Shown here: in pieces, positions 1 through 6,202 of the stretch
Layout of the letters: the number at the start of each line of letters is the position of its first letter
How positions within the stretch are numbered: the first letter of the stretch is position 1
DNA from: JBLHKE01 sp047619485
GTDB taxonomy: Bacteria > Verrucomicrobiota > Verrucomicrobiia > Verrucomicrobiales > DEV007
Assembly (NCBI GenBank): GCA_047619485.1
Contig: JBLHKE010000433.1
Coordinates: forward strand, 1-6,761
Direction: 5' to 3'
DNA length: 6,761 bases
Position numbers and translations under genes: made by a program
The notes under the pieces: model-generated
What the model was told of the DNA's origin: nothing
What the model saw: the letters and a program-made list of their open reading frames with translations, nothing else
Databases searched by the model: none

Positions 1-1025
1 GCGGCATCGGCAGGTGGAAATCGTCCATCGCTAGTCCACTGGCTGACGCGTTTGACGATTCCGGCGAGCCACTGGTCAGAGTTCGTCCACGCCTGCATGT
101 CCTCGGGGAGCCAGAGTTGTAATAGGTAGTCGCTGAGCTGGCTGTTGCGTGAGAACGAGGCACCTCGCGAGTTAGTGACGTAAGTGGCGCCGGTCGATGA
201 GTAGATCACGCGGCGTGTCGAATAAGACGACGAGGTGCTGATTTCTATAGGGAGCATGACGAGTTCGAGCCCGTCGAGCGCCCGTTCGGAGTTGCCGCCA
301 CTGGCGAGGAATAGGGTGGCCAGTTCTAGGGTCGCGCGGTTGCCTGTCTGCTCGGTCTGGTGGTCAACGAGCACCTGCTCACAGATTTGGCGGCAGCGCT
401 GGTAGACCTCCGGGGCCTGGAGTTCGCGCTGCCATGTCGACAAGACGAAGGAGTGGAACTGAGAGCGCGAGTTGGCATCGTTGCGCGCTGGGGTCATCAG
501 TCCGAGTACCGTGTCGAGCGCACGCAGTCGGACGTCTCCCTCGAGGTGCTTGCGGATCTCTTCTACCAGACGGTTCGCGGTGAGATTGTTCTGATAGTAG
601 TTGTAGCGGCCGGTGAAGCTAACCTGCGCACCACTCCAACGGAAGAGCGGCAGCGCCATCTCCTCGTTCCCCCGTTTGGATAGACAGCGAGCAAGGCGCA
701 GAGATTTCCACTGATCGGCCGGATCGAGGGTATCGACTTGGAGCTTGAGGTAACTGGCCGCAGCCTCTCCCCCCGCGTCTGGATACTGTTCGAGCACGGC
801 GAGCAAGAAGTGTTGATCAAGCAGGCTCAGTTCGCCCTTTTTCTCGGCGTCGAGGTATTTGGTGATTACCTGGTCGACCCCATCGGTCTCGACGCGCTTG
901 GTGGCCAAGGCGACCAACATGTCTTCGAATGCTTGCCCCTGATACTGCTGGGTGGTGAGGGTTAGCAACCAGTGATCCATCTCAGAGGCGGCAAACTCCT
1001 CGGTTCCTACCGCCTCGAACAGGCT
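1..1025 (-). other. C-terminal helical domain with Ser/Thr/Tyr-rich insertion, incomplete (residues 1726-2066)
   Basis: The domain after the second linker is helical and rich in Leu, Ala, Glu and Gln. Hairpins such as SLRLARCLSKRGNEEMALPL hint at more solenoid units. Near residues 1936-1940 it carries a Cys-x3-Cys pair (CRQIC). A polar stretch rich in Ser, Thr and Tyr follows, about residues 1984-2024 (nucleotides roughly 130-250, including SSSYSTRRVIYSSTGATYVT), and looks like beta hairpins or an exposed loop. The frame is still open at the left edge, so the end of the domain and any sorting signal or membrane anchor lie outside the window. Confidence 0.6.
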
Positions 1026-4000
1026 AACAGGTTTGGGTTGGTCGGGGTTTTGGCCACGCACTGAGGACGGCAGATTGCTACTAGGTTTGCGATTGAGGAA
1101 AGCTTCGAGACCACCACGGGACGGCGCTTGAGTAACCGAGGACGGCGTTCGGCTCGGTGGTGAGTTTGGCTTACCCGTAGGCCAGATGAAAATCCGGCCA
1201 TCCAGCGCCCGATTTGTGTAAAATCTGCTACTATTTCCGAGATTTGGGAATTGTCGCCACAGCCGCCGAAACGCCACCTGTGCCTCGTCGGGCTGATTGG
1301 CATCGTAGTGTTTTTTGACCAGCTGGACGCTGGCCGGCTCGATCATTTTTTCCTGTGCTTCGTCTGACTTGACTGGATCTTTTGATTCGTCGACTTGCTC
1401 ATTGGCCGACCGACCCGCTGCGCCTAACTTGGTGGCCGTAACCACCTTCGGTGCGGGACCCGGCGCCTTAGGTTGCGTTGTCGTTTGGCTAGTAGGGGTC
1501 GAATCTTTTATCTCTACCTTTATCTTGTAACGGGCGGCCTGAACCGGCTGGGCGAGCTTCTGCCACGCCCGCTCGAGCTCGGCGCGGTGCTGATCTTTTT
1601 GCGGTTCAAGTTTGGCCACTGCCTCTAGCGCTTTGATCGCCTCGTAAGGTCGGCCCATCGCCTCGAGCTGCGTCTTGAGTTCAAGTAAGAACGATAATTC
1701 CTTGGGCTGCCTTTCGCAGGCCTGCCGGAGCGCGCCGAGGATGCGCTCTTGATCACCTGTCTTGCGGACCAGCAGGAGACGTTTTTTCTGAAAATCGACA
1801 CTGTCGGGGCCGGCTTCTGCTTGCTGCTCGTCAAGGATGGACAAGAATGTGTCGGGGTTTTTACTCAGGAAAGTGCGCAGCAGCACACTGTCGAACTGGG
1901 CCTCTTTCTCGACCGCATTGCTGAATTCGCGCTTGGCGATCTCGAGTGCGCGTTCGGTCTCGCCAGCGCTCTGCCATGCCTGTGCCTGTGCGGCGAGCCA
2001 CGCCGGTTGGGTCTCCTCTGGCTGCTCCGCTGCGATCAGTTCCAACATCTTCGCCTGGAACCCGAGGTTGGGTGATCCGGTCTTGGTGTAATTAGAGTAG
2101 TAGTTGCGCGAATTGCTCTGGTAAACCTTGAAGAGATCCGGGGTGGCCCCGCTGGCTATCTCCTCGGCGAGTTCGAGGAAATTCCGCTCGAGTGCGGCGT
2201 CCATCTTGTGTGGGTACTGGGCGACGAGGCTGAAGACGATGCCCGCACGATCGGATGATTTGGCATCGCGGTAGAGTTCCCGTAGCAAGGTCTGGTAGTC
2301 CTCTTTGCCAAGCGAACTCATCATCGGTGCGATCTGGCGGACGTAGTAACTACCGCGTGCCAGCATCTGCTCGACCTGTGGTCTGATTGTCTCGATCGGC
2401 ACGGTGAACGATTTTCCAGTGAACTGCTTGAGCCTTCCCAAGTAGTAGTAAGCGGATCGGCCGAGGTCATCCTGTTGTCCGAGCACGTCGCCCACATAGG
2501 CCGAGAGCCGATCGCGGGCAGCCTGCTCGATGAGTGGGAAACTCCGGACGAGCATATCGACACTGGCTTGGAGCTTAGTTCCCTTCGGCGCTTTATTGAT
2601 CATGTAGGTGGCGAGCTGCTCGATGACTGCGGAGTCTTTGAGATACCTCGCCGCAGCGAACAGAGTGTTGAAATCAGCGCTGCCGCGGCTGCCGGCTAGC
2701 AGGGCATCGAGGTCTCGAAGTAGGACGCGTGCGCCCTGATCATCACCAGCGAGGATCCGCTGGAGAATCTTATTGATACCACTCGATCCCGGCTCGCCGC
2801 CCAGCGACTTCACGGCCTGGGCATAGCCCGGGTTTTTCTGAAATGCCTCGGCGAGATCGCGAGCCCGCCGCTTGTAGCCCCACGAGTTCCATTCGTTGCA
2901 GATCGTGGCGAGCAGCGATTCTTCGTTGGGGAGAGATCGTAACAGCGTCTCGGCGAGTTTGCTCGCATTTTCGAGATCGCCATTGGCCAGCGTTACCCGT
3001 CTGAGGAGGACACTGCGGCGTGCGATGCGCGGCAGGTTTGCCAAGGAGAGCTTCTTCTCATCGATCCCCCCGACATCGCCTCTCTCGGCTGAGGCACGTT
3101 TCAAATCTGCTGCGAGTGCCTCGCCATAGTCTTTGACGAGGTTCGCATACCCTTCACCCGAACCGGCGGTGGCGAGGACGCCGATGAGGGCACGGTCGAA
3201 GTACTTGTCGAAGTCATCGATATTGCGAGAGTAAGCGTAGCTCTGACTGCTCCCGGTGTTCTCCTTCTTGACGCTGAAGAGCGATTGCCCGTCGAGCAAT
3301 AAATCGAGCGCACGCCGGTAGGCTGTGGCGGCCTCGTCGCCGCGACCGAGTTGCTCCTTGAGTTCGCCGACCTTGAGCACCAACCCGACATCGCTGAACT
3401 CGCCGATGAGGAGGTTCTCGTAGCCACGCAGGGCACTCTTGAAGTATCCTTTGCCCTCGAAGGTCGAGGATATCTTGCGCTGGTAACCGCCGTAGTCCGA
3501 GTTCTCGTTCGCTTTGTCGAAGGTCGCGCTCGCATTGCGAACGTCGCCGTCGTCGAGGAAGCTGGCGCCGAGGTCGAGGTAGACCTGTGGCGGGATGGCT
3601 TCGCCGATCCCGATTAGACGGCGGCCGTAGTTCAGCATCTGCTGCTTGGCCTTCAGCTTGGCATCGCTGCGCGGAACACCGCTACCGCCGAGACCGACAC
3701 GCGCGAGTTCCATCAATTCACGCAGTTGGGAAGTGCGTCGCTCGCCGGCGATCGGCAGGGTTTCAGCCAGCGCGCGCATCCTCATCGGCTGGTCGCGTAG
3801 TTCCTCCGACATATCGGCTAGCAGCTGGTAAAGGTAGAGCTTGTCGTCTTTCCCGGCGAGGCGCTCGAGGATCGCGCGGCGCGCCCACTGCATCGTCTGC
3901 GGCTCGAGCTTGGATCCCATCCGCGGGTTGTTCATGTTGAGCAGGCCATCGATGGCGATGGTGAACAGGTCGTCTTTGTCGGCGTTCTCGACGAGGTATT

Positions 4001-6200
4001 GGAAAATTCCGAGCGCCTGTTTGCCCTTGCCGAGCGTCTGCATGGCCTGCCCGAGCAGCAGGTAGGTATCGATGCGATTGGGGTTCTCGGCGACGCCGCG
4101 CCAGTAGGCTGCAGCGGCCTCGTTGTGCATTCCGGCGATCTTTAAGACGCCGGCTTCGAACTCCGCGCTGGCCGGGTTGTGATCGAGATCACGCATCTCG
4201 GTTAGGATCGCCTGCGCCTGGTCGTTGCGGCCACGCTCGAGTGCGCTCATCGCCAGCTGGGTGAAGTATTCGGGCATGCCCTCCGGGTCGAGCTTCATCA
4301 GCTCGCGGATGGTTTTCTCGTAGTGGTAGTAGTCGTTGCACATCACGTAGATGCGCGCCTGTTCCTCGAGCATGGCGATCTCGCTGCCACCGGACTGCCT
4401 CATGAATTCCTGCACGATCTCCGAGGCTGATACTGGGTCGCCGACCTTGGTGTAGAGCCGCACTAACAATCCGCTATCGCGCTTGTCCGCCTTGCCGTCG
4501 GCGAGTTTCTCCTCGAGTTCGATGGCGATGTCGGCCAGCTTGCCGAGCCGCGAAGCGGTGGCCATCAGGCGGTCTTCGATGTAGCGGAGGCGGCCGGGGG
4601 AATCGATGCGCAGCCACACCGATTTCCATGAATCGTAGGCTTTTTCCTCTTCGCCGACCTCGGAGTAGAGCCAGGCGAGGCGGGTTTCGAGATCCGAGGA
4701 GAAATTGTTCGGCCCGCGGGCGGTGCGTAACTTTTCGAGAATTTCGGCAGCCTTGTCCTGGCGGCCGACCTGCTCCCATGCCTCGGCAATCGTGGCGCGC
4801 TCGGAAGCGTCGGGAGCGGCGATCTCATCCATGCGTGCGAGCACGGCGATCTGGCCGTCCTGGTTGCCGCGGACCTTGTTCAGATCAAACATGAATTGCA
4901 GTGCGCCTAGTTTTTCCTTGTCGGTGCCAGATTTGACGACGTCCTCGGCGAAGGCGGTGGCGAGCTGGTCGAGCCCAAGATCCATGGTAGCGCCTGCGGC
5001 CGCCAACAACGAACCGGTGGTAGCCTCGGCGCGATAGTCGTCCCAAACTGCCAGCCCCATATTGCGCTCGCCGCGTTCGAGATAGAAACGGCACAGACCC
5101 GAGCGCCACTCGAGCCGGCGCGGTTCTTCCACAATCATCTTGCCGAGATTTTCGACCAGCAAATCATCGCGCCCGGCCTCGCGGCAAATCTCTAAAAGTT
5201 CGCGGCGCATGTCAGCGGTGAAGGCCTTTTCGCCATCAGCAAGGGCTGCCGTTTTGGCCTTTTCAAACAGTGCCAATGCCTCCTCGGAATCGCCGCGCTC
5301 ACGCAGCAGATCGATCCACGCGTCACGCGCCTCCTCGGGGAGTTCAGGTGTTGCGGCGAAGCGCTCGATGAGTTGCTCGAGACTGTTCGCTCGCCGGTAG
5401 GATTCGGCGAGGACGGTGAGAGAATATCGCCGGTCACGCTTCAGCTTGGCAGACATGAGCGCCTGCCATGCAGCTTCCTGCGCCTTGGGCATGTCGTTGG
5501 CAGCCATGGCCCATTCGGCGATGCGGATCTGCTGCTTGAATCGCTCGTTCCCCTGCTCCGCCGGATTGTAGAGCTCCAACGCCTGCTTAGGTTTGTCCGC
5601 CAAGGCTAGGATGAGGGCGGCGCGGTTCTGGAAAGCTGGGTCGCGGTCAGCGGCGAAGGCAGCCAGGTCGGTCTCGAATTTCTCCAGCTTGGCGCCGGTC
5701 GTCTTGAGCAGGGCGAGGCGCAAGCGGACGCGCTCGGACAGCTCCTCATCAGGCTTGGACTCGAGAACTTTGAGGAATTGCTCAGCAGCCTCATCGGGTT
5801 TGCCCGCTGCGTCGAACAGCTGGCCGACGCGGAACAGGACGAGCGGGTGATCGTTGGATGCTGCAGCTTGTTCGAACAGCTCGCGCGCGTCGTCGAGGTT
5901 GCCGTAGCGCCAATGCAACGAGGCCGCTAGCCAGAGGGCAGCAAAGTCTTCATCGTCGGCGTCGATGAGATCGTCGAGACGTTCGAGCAGCGGTTCGAGC
6001 GCCTCGTGTTTGAGGAGCGTCGCCTGGTATAGCGGCCAGTCGTCGATCCCCAGAGGGGCCTGCTTGAGGGTGGACTGGAGTTGTGTCTCGAGTTCCGGAG
6101 CGAGATCCACGGCGCTCGCCGACGGGATCTGCCAGCCCAGTAAGACCAGCAGGGCGGCGACGACTTTGGCAAGTGCGAGAGTTCGGTTCATCGGGAGCAT
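1..6200 (-). CDS. Giant exported TPR-repeat protein, C-terminus cut off by window edge
   Basis: One open frame runs from ATG at 6200 to the window edge: 2066 complete codons with no stop, checked triplet by triplet. The product starts with a signal peptide (residues 1-30), so it should act in the periplasm or at the cell surface. Most of the rest is paired amphipathic helices of TPR type, clearest at 86-151, 643-742, 870-971 and 1500-1535. The Pro/Ser/Thr-rich linkers 1567-1623 and 1674-1725 separate a final helical domain. TPR solenoids are protein-binding scaffolds; no catalytic motif is visible, so an enzymatic role is not supported. The start overlaps the stop of the upstream VWA/amidotransferase-like gene, which implies one operon and coupled translation. 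A second in-frame ATG at 6191 would only shorten the signal peptide by three residues. At over 2000 residues it is far longer than ordinary TPR proteins. I recall similar giants in Planctomycetota, but the exact family name is not known to me. Confidence 0.93.
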   Translation of the reverse strand, partial: MLPMNRTLALAKVVAALLVLLGWQIPSASAVDLAPELETQLQSTLKQAPLGIDDWPLYQATLLKHEALEPLLERLDDLIDADDEDFAALWLAASLHWRYGNLDDARELFEQAAASNDHPLVLFRVGQLFDAAGKPDEAAEQFLKVLESKPDEELSERVRLRLALLKTTGAKLEKFETDLAAFAADRDPAFQNRAALILALADKPKQALELYNPAEQGNERFKQQIRIAEWAMAANDMPKAQEAAWQALMSAKLKRDRRYSLTVLAESYRRANSLEQLIERFAATPELPEEARDAWIDLLRERGDSEEALALFEKAKTAALADGEKAFTADMRRELLEICREAGRDDLLVENLGKMIVEEPRRLEWRSGLCRFYLERGERNMGLAVWDDYRAEATTGSLLAAAGATMDLGLDQLATAFAEDVVKSGTDKEKLGALQFMFDLNKVRGNQDGQIAVLARMDEIAAPDASERATIAEAWEQVGRQDKAAEILEKLRTARGPNNFSSDLETRLAWLYSEVGEEEKAYDSWKSVWLRIDSPGRLRYIEDRLMATASRLGKLADIAIELEEKLADGKADKRDSGLLVRLYTKVGDPVSASEIVQEFMRQSGGSEIAMLEEQARIYVMCNDYYHYEKTIRELMKLDPEGMPEYFTQLAMSALERGRNDQAQAILTEMRDLDHNPASAEFEAGVLKIAGMHNEAAAAYWRGVAENPNRIDTYLLLGQAMQTLGKGKQALGIFQYLVENADKDDLFTIAIDGLLNMNNPRMGSKLEPQTMQWARRAILERLAGKDDKLYLYQLLADMSEELRDQPMRMRALAETLPIAGERRTSQLRELMELARVGLGGSGVPRSDAKLKAKQQMLNYGRRLIGIGEAIPPQVYLDLGASFLDDGDVRNASATFDKANENSDYGGYQRKISSTFEGKGYFKSALRGYENLLIGEFSDVGLVLKVGELKEQLGRGDEAATAYRRALDLLLDGQSLFSVKKENTGSSQSYAYSRNIDDFDKYFDRALIGVLATAGSGEGYANLVKDYGEALAADLKRASAERGDVGGIDEKKLSLANLPRIARRSVLLRRVTLANGDLENASKLAETLLRSLPNEESLLATICNEWNSWGYKRRARDLAEAFQKNPGYAQAVKSLGGEPGSSGINKILQRILAGDDQGARVLLRDLDALLAGSRGSADFNTLFAAARYLKDSAVIEQLATYMINKAPKGTKLQASVDMLVRSFPLIEQAARDRLSAYVGDVLGQQDDLGRSAYYYLGRLKQFTGKSFTVPIETIRPQVEQMLARGSYYVRQIAPMMSSLGKEDYQTLLRELYRDAKSSDRAGIVFSLVAQYPHKMDAALERNFLELAEEIASGATPDLFKVYQSNSRNYYSNYTKTGSPNLGFQAKMLELIAAEQPEETQPAWLAAQAQAWQSAGETERALEIAKREFSNAVEKEAQFDSVLLRTFLSKNPDTFLSILDEQQAEAGPDSVDFQKKRLLLVRKTGDQERILGALRQACERQPKELSFLLELKTQLEAMGRPYEAIKALEAVAKLEPQKDQHRAELERAWQKLAQPVQAARYKIKVEIKDSTPTSQTTTQPKAPGPAPKVVTATKLGAAGRSANEQVDESKDPVKSDEAQEKMIEPASVQLVKKHYDANQPDEAQVAFRRLWRQFPNLGNSSRFYTNRALDGRIFIWPTGKPNSPPSRTPSSVTQAPSRGGLEAFLNRKPSSNLPSSVRGQNPDQPKPVSLFEAVGTEEFAASEMDHWLLTLTTQQYQGQAFEDMLVALATKRVETDGVDQVITKYLDAEKKGELSLLDQHFLLAVLEQYPDAGGEAAASYLKLQVDTLDPADQWKSLRLARCLSKRGNEEMALPLFRWSGAQVSFTGRYNYYQNNLTANRLVEEIRKHLEGDVRLRALDTVLGLMTPARNDANSRSQFHSFVLSTWQRELQAPEVYQRCRQICEQVLVDHQTEQTGNRATLELATLFLASGGNSERALDGLELVMLPIEISTSSSYSTRRVIYSSTGATYVTNSRGASFSRNSQLSDYLLQLWLPEDMQAWTNSDQWLAGIVKRVSQWTSDGRFPPADA
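1026..1181 (-). other. Pro/Ser/Arg-rich disordered linker 2 (residues 1674-1725)
   Basis: Fifty-two residues rich in Pro, Ser, Asn and Arg (for example KPNSPPSRTPSSVTQAPSR and SSVRGQNPDQPKP). Between this linker and linker 1 lies a hairpin of about 50 residues (VKKHYDANQPDEAQVAFRRL, then WRQFP) that resembles a single TPR. The arrangement is linker, single hairpin, linker, then the C-terminal domain. Confidence 0.72.
1332..1502 (-). other. Pro/Thr/Lys/Glu-rich disordered linker 1 (residues 1567-1623)
   Basis: The 57 residues begin STPTSQTTTQPKAPGPAPK and continue with a highly charged Asp/Glu/Lys stretch. There are almost no aromatic residues and no helix-repeat pattern. Such composition is typical of flexible linkers between folded domains of exported proteins. 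The bases here are still in the same open frame as the flanking solenoid, so this is part of the protein and not a gap between genes. Confidence 0.75.
1596..1703 (-). repeat. Last clear TPR unit before the linkers (residues 1500-1535)
   Basis: The segment LLELKTQLEAMGRPYEAIKA followed by LEAVAKLEPQ has the Gly turn, the helix B alanine and the Leu-Glu-Pro ending of a TPR. It is followed by a charged helix up to about residue 1556, where the first solenoid appears to close before the Pro/Thr-rich linker. Confidence 0.75.
1704..3158 (-). other. Divergent helical-repeat part of the solenoid (residues 1015-1499)
   Basis: This stretch is mostly alternating charged and hydrophobic residues of the alpha-helical kind, with alanine- and leucine-rich hairpins about one TPR unit long (for example LANGDLENASKLAETLLRSL and WLAAQAQAWQSAGETERALE). 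Only some of them match the TPR consensus. Tyrosine clusters fall here: three in a row at residues 1251-1253 and a Tyr/Asn/Ser-rich loop at 1360-1371. It is best read as degenerate TPR or related alpha-solenoid units; I cannot fix the unit boundaries. Confidence 0.6.
3159..3269 (-). other. Polar Ser/Tyr and Asp/Phe-rich insertion inside the solenoid (residues 978-1014)
   Basis: Between TPR-like runs, the sequence KKENTGSSQSYAYSRN is followed by IDDFDKYFDRALIGVLATAG. The first half is too polar and Gly/Ser-rich for a TPR helix; the second half looks like an amphipathic helix with alternating Asp and aromatic residues. It could be a loop that carries a binding surface. My impression that related planctomycete proteins keep a similar Phe-Asp-Lys-Tyr-Phe stretch is from memory and unchecked. 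Confidence 0.5.
3288..3593 (-). repeat. Three TPR-like units (residues 870-971)
   Basis: Units at residues 870-902 (YLDLGASFLDDGDVRNASAT), 903-938 (STFEGKGYFKSALRGYENLL) and 939-971 (GELKEQLGRGDEAATAYRRA). The third is a textbook TPR; the first two keep the Gly turn and the helix B alanine but are looser elsewhere. The run ends just before a polar segment that does not look like TPR. Confidence 0.8.
3975..4274 (-). repeat. Three tandem TPR units (residues 643-742)
   Basis: Three successive units of 34, 32 and 34 residues. Their diagnostic parts are FTQLAMSALERGRNDQAQAI, AGVLKIAGMHNEAAAAYW and YLLLGQAMQTLGKGKQALGI. The Leu-Gly/Ala of helix A, the Gly turn, the Ala at the start of helix B, the aromatic residue at its middle and the Pro or Asn-Pro ending are in register. 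This is the best-preserved run in the protein and the firmest evidence for calling it a TPR protein. Confidence 0.88.
5748..5945 (-). repeat. N-terminal TPR pair (residues 86-151)
   Basis: Two adjacent units of 34 and 32 residues match the TPR pattern. The first contains WLAASLHWRYGNLDDARELF and the second FRVGQLFDAAGKPDEAAEQF. Both show the small residue and glycine in the turn, alanine at the start of helix B, the aromatic residue in helix B, and proline near the unit's end. These are the most consensus-like units at the start of the solenoid. Confidence 0.85.
6111..6200 (-). other. Signal peptide of the TPR protein (residues 1-30)
   Basis: The N-terminus has a positive region with Arg6 and Lys12, then a hydrophobic core (VVAALLVLLGW), then a polar end with proline and a cleavage site of the small-residue type, PSASA before VD (cut after Ala30). 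There is no cysteine near the site, so it is not a lipoprotein. This is a classic Sec-type signal and places the whole solenoid outside the cytoplasm. Confidence 0.88.
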
Positions 6201-6202
6201 TA
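6198..6202 (-). promoter_or_regulatory. TAATG stop-start overlap (translational coupling)
   Basis: On the minus strand the bases read TAATG: the TAA ends the upstream gene and its last A is the first base of the ATG of the TPR gene. I see no purine-rich Shine-Dalgarno stretch in the 15 bases before this ATG (they read as a C/G-rich run within the upstream gene's last codons). This favours re-initiation by ribosomes finishing the upstream gene, so the two products would be made together. Starting at ATG 6191 instead would place the start nine bases downstream with little change to the product. Confidence 0.75.

Noticed and set aside
1026..1530. Possible intergenic region, because the bases look less GC-rich and the protein loses its repeat pattern
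   Set aside because: The same minus-strand frame stays open throughout and the composition is explained by Pro/Ser/Thr/Lys-rich linkers. There is no stop, start or terminator hairpin.
3101..3535. Minus-strand open frame of 144 codons
   Set aside because: It is in another frame inside the giant TPR gene and encodes a Ser/Thr/Arg-rich, low-information product; the TPR frame through the same bases has clear repeat structure.
3587..3940. Plus-strand frame of 117 codons, together with the other plus-strand frames between 360 and 6623
   Set aside because: All lie antisense to the continuous TPR frame, have skewed Arg/Ser/Ala composition and show no ribosome binding site or family motif.
1..6200. 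Heme-binding CxxCH motifs, as often seen in large planctomycete exported proteins
   Set aside because: None of the eight cysteines in the frame forms a CxxCH; the only close pair is Cys-x3-Cys.
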